Shown: in pieces, positions 13,101 to 24,814 of the stretch
Layout: each line of letters starts with the position of its first letter
Numbering within the stretch: the stretch's first letter is position 1
Assembly: GCA_951394405.1 (NCBI GenBank)
Contig: OX596341.1
Span: 62,001-126,000, forward strand
From: Coprinellus micaceus
Lineage: Eukaryota > Basidiomycota > Agaricomycetes > Agaricales > Psathyrellaceae
DNA length: 64,000 nt
Direction of reading: 5' to 3'
Program-made: the position numbers and the translations under genes
Notes under the pieces: model-generated
What the model was told of the DNA's origin: nothing
The model's input: the letters and a program-made list of their open reading frames with translations, nothing else
Database searches by the model: none

Positions 13101-13206
13101 CACGCTGTCGGCTGTCGCTCGCCGCTTGCCTTCCATCTATCATCACCACACTCGCCTTCTAGGCACGATATTCCCCCGATTAAAGGATTGTTGATCTCTG
13201 TAGCGT
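10116..13206. other. Gene-poor region with repeat fragments
   Basis: No convincing gene. Contains the second copies of the blocks listed for 1-4069 (11090-11290, 11610-11850, 12200-12330), an inverted piece of repeat B/C near 12440-12500, a short direct repeat of CAGATATCTCCCATG at about 10707 and 10739, and an isolated GGGCGCTTA element at 11476-11484. Overlapping frames around 10.4-10.9 kb exist on both strands without recognisable domains. Confidence 0.4.
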
Positions 13207-15536
13207 ATGCAAGGCACGAGAAATGCGCTTTTGTGGAGGGTGAGTCCGCCCAAGCGCGAGGAGACTCGCAGACATCTCACCCTATTGCGTCTACAGCTTA
13301 TCGAGGATGTACGAGAAGGCGTTGAAGGCGCAATTGGATCGCTACGGGAAGCTCTGCTCTCCAATGATGACACGGACTTTGTTTCCGCCTTCCTTGACCA
13401 GCTCGACCCCCGAAAGGTCCCTTCGTCACTTCCAAAGGACGAACCGTTCAACGACGATGTGCGCGATGCGGTAAATGCTCTAAGCCACCTCGTCTGCTTC
13501 TTCGAGTGCCTATCCCGTGAGCCCACAAACCCGACGGTCGTACAAGTTCGGGTGAGATATGGGGGAGTTCTAGTCGAGCGATGGACGGGTATTGTGCCAT
13601 GGCTTATGTACCTCGTTCTCATGTCCCCCCGATGCCCGGACGACGCCGATATGGTCCTATTCTGTACAGGGGTGCTCAGGATTTTCGTGGGGAACAAGGA
13701 AAGGGATGAGTGGCAGGAGGAGCTGCTGTAGGTCCCTCGGACGACCGATTTCCTGCACTTTCTCTTGTGTCAAACCGACCCGCGCGACGGCTCGTTCCTG
13801 TACGCTCCGGATAACGAAGGTTGCGATATCCTTTGGCTTGTATCGGAGGTTGGCGATTACGATTCAAGAGGCCCAGGCTCGTTCAATGCAGTGGGGAGGC
13901 TGAGCGCAGCCAGACCCCGCCGAAGGAGCAAGATCGCCGCCTCTCTGGTTCTTCGTGCAAGGCAGATTGCGGAGATCGGCGCCGGCCAGCGCAAGCGACG
14001 GGTGGAGTCACGAACTGTCAACGAAAGGCTACTCCGCGCTGGGAGAAGCTTAGACGTGCTCACCTCACTATCGTTCAGCCTCCTGAGCGACCCTGCGCTT
14101 TCGAAGATCTTTCACAAACACAACATCGTCTTCGAATACGCCTCGGCGCTCTCAATCCTCTCCATGGGTGCGCGTGCTTACGACGTGGAACAACCTGGAG
14201 TTGGCCCAGGCACACCAAGCGGCGGATCCGAGGAGGCCGCATCGTCGGGATCGCAAGTGATCTAGAAGCTTGTTGCAGAGATGGTTTCCGAGTCCTTCAT
14301 GAGGATCGTCGTGGAGCGTACGCCAAACCCTACCTCCGCAGTTCCCACTGCGATTACAGGTGGGATTCTCCACACGGTTCTGCGGTGTTTCGTACACCTC
14401 CTCCCGGACTCGACGGAGCTGGATACGCTCGTCAGAAAGACACTACCGCATATCCTAAAATCACTATCAACGAAGAGGGGTCTCTCCTCCCTGTGGACTG
14501 GGTATAGGAGATCCTTCCCACCCAATACCGGAGAGAATGAATTGGGCGAGCTGCTGGGCCTGGCTCAAAGACGAAATGAGCTTGTGGCACAGGCTTGTAT
14601 GGAAATACGCACCGTCATTGAAGAAGGAGAAAGGGGACTTGGGGTTTACGCCAAAGGGGCAGTTCAGGTCGTGGCAGGAATGTGTAGCAATCGCGGGGTA
14701 TGTTCCCGTCATCAACATTTCGACACCCCCAACTGAGACGGCCTCGCTACGTTTTATAGCATTGCCTCGGACAGACCCCTGGACTGGACGTGGATACGCA
14801 TTTCAGGACGTGCTCCCGGTGTCATAGTGTCACCTATTGCTCCAGCACGTGCCAGAAGGACGACTGGCATCAGCTTCATGCAAAGGAATGCAAATCCGCC
14901 GCGAAGCTGTACAAATGTTCGTGAATGCGTGACCCTCTATGACGAGCTGTCGCGATTAACTACGATTTATTCCAACATTTAGCCCGACGTGAGAATGGCC
15001 AATGGCCCCACTTTGAGCGTCGCCGTGACTATGTCTTCTACCTCGAGACCCTTGCAAACCAATTCCTTCAGCTTAGCGTTCGTGCCGGCGTCGCTCTCCC
15101 AACCGATCCTCGACAATTGTACCACCCGAACTCCAAGATCTTTGTTTGGTACTTTCCGTCCGCTGATGGTCGCGTGTTCAGGAATACCTTCTCGCTCAAC
15201 GATTACAGCGATGTGTGCTGGAAGGATATCAACCTTGGCTGGGAAGAGCGGGTAGCGCAGATGTGTCAGGACGTGGACGCGTCGGCGGGACGCAGCTGCT
15301 TGGTTGAGGGGATTTTCAGGCATGGTGGTACATTAACGTGCACGTTCGTGTTGGTCAGATTTTGGTACGACGAGGGTGCGATGGATGGGCGGCACTGTAA
15401 GTCGGTAGAAAACCTATGGAGGCCAGGGTAAGTCGATCCAAAATTTTCCCAGTTCTTTGCTAATAAATGATGTGTATTCAGGCCGTACTCACTCGTGGAG
15501 CGTATCTGGGATTGTGCCGTGGACCGTGGTAGATAG
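13207..15536 (+). pseudogene. MYND-domain gene with two nonsense codons
   Basis: Full-length paralogue of the gene at 21773-24146 with the same five-exon layout: 13207-13239, 13297-14697, 14760-14916, 14983-15427 and 15482-15536. All splice sites and the frame are preserved, but exon 2 has TAG at 13729-13731 (TAC, Tyr, in the intact paralogue after WQEELL) and TAG at 14263-14265 (TGG, Trp, in the paralogue's FWKL). The finger is complete, with CSNRGHC followed by CSRCHSVTYCSSTCQ and HAKEC. The C-terminal module ends ...LWRPG / GPYSLVERIWD. Everything apart from two single-base changes looks functional, so inactivation is recent, or these are sequencing errors or readthrough codons. An N-terminal product of about 175 aa is also possible. 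Confidence 0.85.
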
Positions 15537-15985
15537 ATAGTCTGTGAGTGGGACCCTTGGAAAGGCGCTTTGTAGTTTCGAAGATATGGCCTTCCTACCC
15601 GCTTTCAATAATAGCAGGCTTCAACCCTTGAGTATCTAACTCAGATGCTCACAGAGAATGACGAGGGGAGGAGAGCCTGGTACTGGAGGTAATGAGAGGA
15701 ACGTACTCAAAATGACATCTCGGGTGGAACGCGAGGTCTTAATGATATTAAGCAATGCGGCGGGAAGGATTACGCCACATGGCAGGTGGATGCATCGTTT
15801 AAGGGAGAAGAAAACTACCTCGAGAAAAAGATCTCTTTCGGAACGATCGATCACTATAAAAGGAGCAGAACGTGTAGCTCTCGCGAAGGACGGGACCGGC
15901 CACTGAGTTACACGCAGAGATACAGACATATTCGTACGACATGAAGTCTTCAGAGGGGGTACACAAGGCATACATACGCTATAAA
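15537..15985. other. Intergenic, no gene seen
   Basis: Space between the convergent MYND pseudogene and the minus-strand F-box gene; expected to hold both 3' UTRs. No repeat or other feature noticed. Confidence 0.4.
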
Positions 15986-17811
15986 TTAAGCTGAATCGTC
16001 GTCGCAAATGATGATGTCGCTGTCCTCCGATTCTTCATCCCCCTGACAAATATAGACCACCCTCCCCATAATCGGACATGTCGCTAAGACCTGACCACGC
16101 CCAATAGGAGCCAAAGTGATGGGCATCTTCGAAGATATGTCATCAACTACGTTCGAAGTGGCATTAAGCGAATCACAGTCGAGGGGAAAGTACCAGTACA
16201 ATTGATCGCAACCCACCCTGCCCTCTGGATCGAAGCAAACGCCCCCTGACGGCGATGTCGACAGGGAGCATTTTCGACGCGGGAGGTGTCCCGCCCCTCT
16301 GAGTACGAGGCCCGCTTCAATCGGGCCTGAAGGCGACTTCGCGAGAGTCAGCTCATATCTGAGGACCCTGGCAGGCCTTTTGGGTTTATTGAACTCGCTG
16401 GGGAAGATGATATCAAACATGATCTCCGAGCATGAGCCATTTGAGGTATGGTGTATCTTCGTGGGTGTTGCGTAGGTGCCTATGCGGACGGGCGGCCAGC
16501 GGGCGGGGATAAATAGATGGGGTTCGAGTTCAAGCGGATGCTCGACGGTAATGCCGGTGTCGTGCCTCATGAGATCGTTCAATTTCGATATGTCCCAGAC
16601 CTGGATGCCAGTGTCCAGTATTGAGACGACGTAGTCGTTTGTGAACACTGTGTCCTGTGAAAGCGGGGTTATATCCGAAGTACCAACCCGGTCCGTGAAG
16701 ACTATAAGTAAAGGAGGGATGCTCACCTTGACTCCTCGGTTTGGGAAATAGGGAGACTTCCAGCGAAACATGTGGGGGAGGCTCCGGACCTTGGTAATGT
16801 TCCACAAAAGGAACCCATCCGAATGTACGAGCAGGACGCGGTTACCACAGATGAAGGGAAACCCAAGAGAGTTGGCCAGGAACTGGATGGACAAGACAAC
16901 CTTGAAGGTCCTCTCCGAGCTCTCCAATGATATTTTGAGCACAACCGCACTTCAAAATGTCAAAGGTTAGATCTGTAAGGGCCGTCATACGCAGATGGTG
17001 CGACTCACGATTTTGTATGTTTGCTCGTTCCAGTCAATGCTGCTACTACTGCGAGTTCAGTCTCTCCAGTAATGCACACGTCGACGTGCAGTGCTAACGG
17101 CCGACGTGTTGGGTAAACTCCACCTGCAATCAAGTGGGATGATACTTGAACAGGTTCCAAGCTAAGAACATCGCTTTCAGGGTTGAGGTCCCATAGCGTA
17201 ACGTTGGCGGAAGATTGCCTCTCTCGAGACCCTTCATCTTCCCTGACCCCAGCGACGAGAAGAAATCTTCCTCCGGGAATCAGGCGATAGCTGGACCCGT
17301 TGCGTCGCAGTTCCGGAATCGTGGTACGGCCCTTGCCGTGTTCAGGAGCCTGGAGGGTCGTCTCAGAGCCCTGAAATTTTGATTGGGGGTTGGTTAGCGT
17401 GAACCTCTTCCATCGGTCCAGCCTAGTGGCTGCACGTTGTAGACCGCTGAGGGTGAGATCGTCCAGGGAGTACGACACAATGAAGGGGCCATATTTGCGC
17501 ATAGCTACTCGCAGGATGGCCTTCCAAGCGGATATTTGGGAGAAGAGGGAATAAAGGGCTTTGCAAGTCTGCATGGACTCTATTAGCTTCTTGGGGGTAG
17601 AGAGAACGTATGTAAGGCGAGAACGCACCTGTGACAACGAAAGCACGTCCAATGGGTTCGCCTCTAGTGATGTATGGAGCCAGACGTCGGAGGGAAGATG
17701 AATATCCGGTGGGGACATGTCGGTAGCGGACATTATGGCGCGCTTTGAGGAGGCTTGTCCCTGGCGCCGTAGAGGTGACGCGGCTACCCAAACTGGACGA
17801 ACTTCGTCCAT
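15986..17811 (-). CDS. F-box-like protein with degenerate propeller half (family member 1, intact)
   Basis: Exons 17811-17629, 17568-17009, 16949-16727 and 16654-15986 join to an open frame of 544 aa. Introns are in phases 0, 2 and 0. The N-terminus has an F-box-like core: LPSDVWLHTSLEANPLDVLSLSQ across the first intron to TCKALYSLFSQ...WKAIL. It is followed by the family block SYSLDDLTLSGLQRAATR and RLIPGGRFLLVAG. WD-like signatures then recur at intervals (TLWDLN, LLWNITK, VSILDTGIQVWDISKL), suggesting a decayed beta-propeller. F-box proteins generally recruit substrates to SCF ubiquitin ligases; that role is inferred. The start at 17811 is a true ATG; a later in-frame ATG (17733) gives an N-terminus closer in length to the paralogues. 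The last residues (IIICDDDSA) differ from the ICADYLS ending of its relatives. Confidence 0.8.
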
Positions 17812-17892
17812 GGTTCGAGTTGGCTTTGTCTTTGGCTTTGTTAGGTCCAGAGGATATCGGATCGTTTGGTGTCAATCTTACACAAACAGGCT

Positions 17893-17902
17893 CGGGCGCT
17901 TA
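17893..17902 (-). promoter_or_regulatory. TTAAGCGCCC upstream element, F-box member 1
   Basis: Perfect TTAAGCGCCC (minus strand) 81 bp before the ATG, followed toward the gene by CCTAACAAAGCCAAAG. Both blocks recur at similar spacing before five other members of the family. Confidence 0.55.
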
Positions 17903-18192
17903 AATTTCGAACTGTACGCACCAGATGTGTCTTCTAGCATGGTACGGTGCCAAATATGCTCAATCGTGACTATAAATAATAGTTGAATACGTCTCCAGAA
18001 GGTGAATTACATGCACGAGGAGACGAAACAGGTTACAGCATTACGGACTCCAACATTCCAGCCGGTGAAAACTGAAAGTGAGGAACATTTGGGTCACGAA
18101 GGATCGAAGGTGTGAGACACTAGGGTAAATACACGAGTCATTACAGAATAAACTAACACCCCCAACATTCCTCTGGCACCATGAAATGGAAT

Positions 18193-19491
18193 CTATGAGA
18201 GATAATCGGCGCAAACGACATTCCCAGGGTCCTCCCGGCCATTATCGCTTTTACGAAGGTAAACCACCCGACCGAACATAGAACACGCCCCCAAGAATTT
18301 TCCAACGCCCAGAGGAGCTACGACAACAGGCGTCTTCGAAGCTACATCGTCAATCGCATTTGGAGTGTCCACAGGGAAATAACGCTCCACCGGGCGGTAC
18401 GAGTACCATGGCCCAATCCCATCCATCTCCAGGTCCTGTGGGCCCATGAATAGGCCCGAGCCGTACCGGGTCACCCCAATACCAAACCTGCAATGTGGAA
18501 AACTCCCCGCCCCTCTGATAACAAGATTTGCTTCGACGGTGTTCCAGCGTGAGTTTGTTATGGTGAGTTGGTACCTGAAGACCTTGGCGGGCCTTGGAGG
18601 GTCGGATCGAATGGTGATGTCGAACAGAATTTTGTCGGAGTGAGCTGGGTTGTTCACATCAGAAGCTGGGATCCTGGCTCTCCAACGACAGCCGCAGTAC
18701 AACCCCGCTATGTGCAAGGCGGAGAGTCAGATGCGATCCCCTGGCGCGAACAAATGTCCAACCACTCACGATCGTTTACCCTTCCCTTGGTTAAGGAAGC
18801 ACATTACCACCAGCAACTGCGTTCCTGCGGTGATACACAAGTCGACCTGCAGGTCAAACCGCCCAGGCTGCGAAGAACCCTCGATCGAGCGTGATGCCAC
18901 TTGGACGGGCTCCATGCCAGAAGCAGTGTTGTAGGGGCCAAGATCCCACAGGACGACCTCAGCAAATGTCTTCATTGCAGTGGGCTCTCCCTCCCATTTG
19001 ACGCCAGCGATAAGTAAAAATCTTCCTCCGGGGACAAAGCGATAGATATTTCCACTCCTTCGCGGCCCGAGAGTTGCTGTACAGTCTCTGATTTGTTTGG
19101 CGGCATCGAGGGTCGGAGTCCCCGTATCCTGGAGTTCCGGGGAAGGACCCGTGAGGGTGAATCGCCTCCATCGGTCTGGCCCCGTGGCTGCCCGTTGAAG
19201 ACCATCGATGGTGAGATCGTCCAGGGAGTATGAGGCGATGAAGGGGCCGGTTTGCCTCGTTACTTGTCGTACAATCGCCTTCCATAAAGAGGTTGTGGCG
19301 AGGATGTCGTGGAGGGATCGGCACGTCTGGGGAGTTTGAGTGTTTTACTTCAGCATGGCCCGCGTAGATCGGATATCAGAGCGCACCTGGGATAACGAGA
19401 TCACATCCAACGGGTCGGCATCCATGGCAACTTCAAGCCAAATGTCGCCTGGAAGGCCAGCATCATCGATCAAGAGGGCCTCAGCGGACAT
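18193..19491 (-). pseudogene. F-box/propeller family member 2, internally deleted
   Basis: Exon 1 (19491-19387, MSAEALLIDDAGLPGDIWLE...) and exon 2 (19326-18770; TCRSLHDIL, SYSLDDLTIDGLQRAAT, FVPGGRFLLIAG, VVLWDLG) are open and correctly spliced, with the phase-0 and phase-2 introns of the family. Exon 3 starts normally at 18707 (GVVLRLSLESQD). Within about 40 bp the sequence jumps to the middle of the normal exon 4 (NPAHSDKILFDI...), in a different frame and after a TGA. Most of exon 3, intron 3 and the first part of exon 4 are therefore missing. The remaining exon-4 segment stays open to the normal CADYLS end at 18193. The deletion removes two of the WD-like segments. Confidence 0.82.
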
Positions 19492-19632
19492 TCCGAGAAA
19501 GTAGTTCGCAAGGCCGTACGCTCGAGGAGGGAGTAGAGTTCGTTGGCCAAGCCTTGGTTCGAATTCAAATTTGACCCTGTTAGGCACGGGGGGCGTTAGC
19601 GTCGCTGGCACAACCTTCCGCAAGCACTGTTT

Positions 19633-19642
19633 GGGCGCTTAA
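19633..19642 (-). promoter_or_regulatory. TTAAGCGCCC upstream element, F-box member 2
   Basis: Perfect TTAAGCGCCC (minus strand) about 141 bp before the ATG, with CCTAACAGGGTCAAA between it and the gene. The gene is broken but its promoter blocks remain. Confidence 0.5.
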
Positions 19643-21772
19643 ATCCCGAAATGCGTATAGATAAGGGAGATGAATTAGTGATGATCTGAAGAGAAGTTAA
19701 GAATTCGGTCAATCTGTGTAATTAGCATTGACGCTATGTGTTGTACTGCGGTCGACGTGATAGTACCCCGCATTACACCACACTTGGCGGCAATTGGGCG
19801 GGGTTACTAGATCTCTCCAGTGCGGGGATGAGATATCTCGCTCGAGGTTCCGCTCCAGTCTCCGAGACCTGCTTCCCCCATAAAGAATACAGAAGAGCCG
19901 TATCGGTCCTTCTATCCACAAAATCCACTTAGATTGACCAGAACCGCGCAAGGTTGGGGGCTTTGGCCTCAAGATAGGGGGATCAAATGTGCGGGCCGCC
20001 TCGGTGATTAGGCGTCCTCATTGATGATGCAGCGACAAAGCGTCTTGTCTCCTGCCCTCATCACCCCAGCCACGAGTTTACGCATCCTCGCGAAGGAGAA
20101 ATAGGCGCTTAGGGGACTCCTATAGAAAGCGCCTAGCAAGCCACGGTCCAGCATCGACACCAGCCCGGTCATGTTTGGGGCCCGACTCCCCGCATCCGGG
20201 ATACTCATAGTGGCCTCCGGTTACGTCCCAATTCCCCCTCCTTCATCTAGTGGCACATACCCGAATTTATACTCCGTTTTCAGGCTGTGTAGGACGGGCC
20301 ATCGCCTAAGCGTCGTTTCGATGGAAGCGATATCTGACATTGGGATATGAGTATTGAGGTAACGTAAGTTACCCTGGACTGTCGTCAAAGGGCAAGGAAA
20401 TCAGCGCGATTCCAGGTTCGCCTCGCCAGACATGGTTGGCTCCTCAACCCCCACAAGCGGAGCTCAGTACCGCCGGTCGAGTCACAGGGTCATGCTCGGC
20501 GAGTCACAACGGCCTCATCTCGAGCTGGTCTGCGGGTGACGGATTCTCAGAGGACTAACTCCTCGCTCGTTCAACTTGTATCGCCATATATCCCCTAGCT
20601 GAGCCTCGCAGCAGGGCTCCCTGGCCCTCGACCTGCTTTGTCGTTGAGTGTTCACGAACGGGCGTATTCCTTTCAGCGATATCTCGAACGCCGGCCTCCC
20701 GATTCGCTCTGTGTCGGCATTCAAGTCTCAAGATGCCAGACGCCCGTCGTTCTTAGCTTGGGTTTTCCATTGACCCTTCGATGCTTGTTCCTTATGGGAT
20801 GAGTCTCCTCTATTCTTCCCAGCTGAAATCTGCCCGTATTGGCCCATCATCCGATTCAGAATTCAGCCCCTGTATAGGATCGCGAACGGGAGTCCTCGTT
20901 CCGCGCTGGCCTTGACGCGAGTCACCCACGGGTACCCAGCGCCAGTCGCAGCGGAATTTTCTTTGGAAGTGACTCCCTTCCCTCGTTCGTACGAACGAGA
21001 GATGAGTGCTACTTTCATAGAGAATTTGTCTTCAGCTGGTCCTGAGCGGCGAGTGACGCGGCCTTTCGCGTTGGTTCGTTCGGCTTATTCTGTGGATCGT
21101 AGTCGTTTCCTAACGTCTCGTATAGCTGGAGTATTCTTGAGTAACTGCCACACAGATCCGAGTACGTTTCGTTCTGCTGCCAAAATTCCGCACTTGCCGC
21201 CTTCACTCTTCGCGCGTTCCGAAACACCTCGACCACGCACACCTCTCGTTCAATGGAACGATAAACGGGCGATCGTGTTGATCTCAGGCGTAGTACATAG
21301 TACTAGTCAACGCTTGGCACTTGACGCCCGAAACGTTAAGGTCTGGGTTCCACTACTAAGCCTACGAAGCGAATTCCTTCGTATTTCATCCTCAAAAACT
21401 GTGAAGCATGCGTATGTATCAAGCATCTCAAGTTCACGTCCTAAACTCCACACTTACTACCGCTGTCCCCATAGGTCGGTGACCGAACATTTTTCGTGTC
21501 TTCGCCGTATACATCGCCCATACCCTGTACTCAAGTGTCTTACGTCCCCCACTCTCGGAATCACATTCCTTCACCCCCGATAGTTTCTCGGTGAAGGGCT
21601 GTCAAGAATCCCCTATTGCTCCCGTAATCGATCGCGAAATCAGATAACATCTGAAAACCGATTTCGTTCCCGGTAAACGCCTTTCCTTTCGTCCATCATC
21701 ACCGAGCTTATGCTCTGGGATCTTGATCCCTTGTCTTAGGCGCCGCTATATTTGCTACCCCACCAGTCGGCC
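19643..21772. other. Intergenic region without a convincing gene
   Basis: A 223-codon plus-strand frame (20912-21583) has no ATG at its start and overlaps an antisense frame of about 90 codons (21242-21015, ...VEVFRNARRVKAASAEF) that also lacks an ATG. Neither has a recognisable domain. No repeat was identified. Confidence 0.35.
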
Positions 21773-24146
21773 ATGCCAGATCCACGAAGTCCGCAACTGT
21801 TGGAGGTAAGGGTGCATCTTATCAGGTCAGATTGAGCCTCAACTCACAAACCCCTTTCCCGCGTCTTGTATATACAGCTGCTTCGCGAAGCACACGAAGG
21901 ATCTCCGTCCGCTCTAAGAGCCCTCCTCACATTCTTGGTCTCCAACGACGATGCCGAGCCCATTTCCGCCCTCCTTGACATGCTCGACCCATCCAAGGTT
22001 CCTGATCCATCGCAGATCGGCGCCCCGTTTACAAAGGAGGCAGAGAACGCTATCGTCGCAATTCGGAGTATCACCGCGATATTCCAAAGCTTGGGGCTGG
22101 AGCCCAAGCGCCCCAAGGTCGTCGAGGTCCGGATCCACTATGGGGGACTTGTACTGGAGAGGTGGTCAACCATCATGCGTTGGCTCGTGTACTACCTCCT
22201 TCAAGCTCCGTACTACTCAAACCCAGCGGCATCAATCCATCTCTGTACTGAAGTCCTCATGCACATCACTGTGGCGGAGAAGAAGGACGTGTGGCAGGAG
22301 GAACTTTTGTACCTCCCTTCGACAACGGATTTCATCTATCTACTCTTGTGCCAAATCGATCCTCGGAATGGGTCATACCACTACATCCCGGTATCAGCCA
22401 AGGGGTGTAGTATCCTGTGGGTGCTCTGGGAGTACATCAACGACTTCTCGGCGTTCTCAAATGCGCTAGCGAGGCTGAAGGCTGTCACACCCCGAACGCG
22501 CGACAAGATCATCTCCTCTCTAGTCCTCAGAGCGCGGCATATCGCCGAGATCGCTAGTGGGAAGCGCGAAGGCCTGACTGGAACGTTGGATGACAACGAC
22601 AGGCTTCTCCTTGCAGGGCGAAGCCTCTACCTCCTCATGTTCTGCACGTCTCAACTCCTTATCGACCCAACCCTCTGGAAGGTCTTCCTCAAGCACAACT
22701 TCCTCTTCGAATACGCCTCCGCCCTATCCATCCTCTGTACCAAAGGCCACGACTATGAAGTGGAACTGAAACGAGTCGCGGAGGAGATATCGGGAGATGA
22801 TCCGCCTGCGAAAGTGAAACTCCCAGGACTTGGGGAGGCATTTTGGAAGCTTATGGCGGATACAATAGCGTGGTTCGTCAAGACGCTCGTTATGAAGCGT
22901 ACCCCGAAACCCAGCTCGTCGATCCCATCTGCGATCAAAGGTGGGCTCATGCATACGGCGTTGCGGTGTTTGCTCCACTTAGATCCTCAAGCGGAGGTCG
23001 TAAACAGACTCATCGACGAAGCGATAACGTGCACTTTGTCGTTCGTTACGACGAGGAAAGGATATTTAGCTTTGGTGAAGGGATATCGCGAGTCTTCCCC
23101 GACCTACACGGGGGAGAGCGAACTGGATGTTTTGTTGGGTCAGGCGAGGAGGCATAGTAAGGCTGGGAAGCAGGTTTGTAAAGAGATTCGCGAGTGCGTA
23201 GAAAGAGGGGAGAGGACGTACGAGGCCCACCCACGGGCAGCAGCGTCTAGGCTTATGCTAGGTACGTGCGGTAACCGAAAGGTTCGTGCGCTCCGATCTT
23301 CCGACTCTTCCCCTGGAGATCTACTGACGCATTTTCATTCACTCCTAGCATCATCTTAAGCCATCATTTGGAGGAGATGCGAGTTCGCTTTACCGCGTCT
23401 GTGCCAGGTGTCACAGCGTCGCTTACTGCTCTGACCGGTGCCAAAGGGAAGATTGGCTCGAGTTCCACTCCAAAGAGTGCGCACCATTCGCGAAGTGGTA
23501 TAAATGTGCGTCGACCCTAGACCTGTATTCACGGCTCGACTCTGACTTTAGACCTCTCCTCAAAGCGCGGCAAACGGATGGACAATGGACCTACTTCGAC
23601 TTTCGGCGGGACTGCGTTCTGTACCTCGAGAATCTTGCGAACTGGGAACTATGGCCTCTCGTCGACCGTGGAGTCACTCGATCTCAGAAACAGCTCACCC
23701 AATTTAGCGACTCTCGACCTCGACCAGGCCAGACCTATCGCCCCGATACCAAGGTCTCCATATTCGACTTCGCCTCATTCGAAGGACTCGCACTCAAGTC
23801 CAAGTACTCATTGAACTCTTACCATAACGCGTGTTGGAAGTACATCAATCTGCAGTGGGACGCGAGGGTGAGGCGAATATGTCGCGACGTGGAGGAGAGT
23901 AACGGGTGGAGCTGTCTGGTTGAGGGGATTTTCTTGCACAACGAGACGTTGTGTTTGTTCGTACTGGTGAAGCTGGGTTGGGACGGGGATGGGACGGATG
24001 AGCGCAGGTATAGAGTGGAGGATAGCGTTTGGAGGCTTGGGTGAGTCACACAGTCTGTCGATCTGAATTCTACCTGATGGGGCGACGTCGATAGGCCACG
24101 GTCGGTGACCGAGCATATATGGGATGGTTTTGAGGACGATAAATAG
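21773..24146 (+). CDS. MYND-type zinc-finger protein, intact
   Basis: Five exons, 21773-21805, 21878-23281, 23349-23505, 23566-24040 and 24095-24146, give 706 aa. The 11-codon first exon (MPDPRSPQLLE) was chosen because the same tiny exon with RN-LL-R precedes the copies at 13.2 and 5.4 kb. Residues 12-479 form a large helical N-terminal domain unknown to me, with the conserved blocks YGGLVLERWSTIMRW and FIYLLLCQIDPRNGSYHY. A MYND finger follows at about 475-523: C475-GNRKHH, then CARCHSVAYCSDRCQ, W515, H519 and C523. The second zinc ligand is His or absent, where the 13.2-kb copy has Cys. A C-terminal module (ACWKYINLQWDARVRRIC, SCLVEGIFLHNE) ends the protein. MYND fingers usually bind proline-rich partners, so this is probably a protein-interaction factor; substrate and location are unknown. 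Confidence 0.88.
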
Positions 24147-24407
24147 TCATCCCCGCCGGTGATCGGACGTCCCCCAATCCTAGGCTACACTCAAGAAAGG
24201 GGTCGGCATCATCTCTGGATGGAGTACGAGGCAAGAGAAAGGATGAGGATTACTTCCCCTCGAAAATACATCATTTTACCTTGGATACAACATCTAGGCC
24301 ATTCGCCGAACCAGTGTGCCCGTATCCAAGGATAGGGAAAGGAAAGCAAATCAAATTCAAGGAAGAAATGAAAGGAAGAGTGGACCCAGCCCCAGATCCG
24401 ACAGTAC

Positions 24408-24452
24408 GGGTTCATCTGCTCTCTAGTATCATACTAGAGAGCAGATGAACCC
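24408..24452. repeat. Perfect 45-bp palindrome
   Basis: Two perfect 22-bp inverted arms (GGGTTCATCTGCTCTCTAGT... and its complement) separated by a single C at 24430. It sits between the MYND gene (stop 24146) and the downstream AT-hook gene (ATG 24815). Transcribed, it would fold into a near-uninterrupted hairpin; as DNA it could extrude a cruciform. No other copy was found in the window. Confidence 0.95.
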
Positions 24453-24814
24453 ACTGATAGGGTTTGGTCATGTCCCTGGTTTTCCAGGCACGAGATGCAT
24501 GCATGGTCCATCCCCCGACTACATTCGGAATTGACCATCCAAATATGGCTGATTACCGCGCTTTTGTCCCTGAAACAACAGCACGGACATATCCTCGTTC
24601 ACAAAAGGCGGGCTTGGACCAGGTACTCCCTATACATGCCCTTATCATCATTCGACGGACTATCTAGCCATTCGGTTCTCCCATTTCCATCCACCCCTTT
24701 TCTCTTCGTCTTCCTCGACGACCCCGCATTATCCCTCCCTCTAACCCTCATCCCTGTGCCACCCAACCCAAGGCCGACTCTAGTCGAGGCCGGAATCTCC
24801 CTCCCAAGCACCGT

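Noticed and set aside
20912..21583. 223-codon open frame
   Set aside because: No ATG at its start, no domain, and an equally open antisense frame overlaps it.
23809..24116. Frames antisense to exon 4 of the MYND gene
   Set aside because: Overlap a well-supported exon conserved in four copies.
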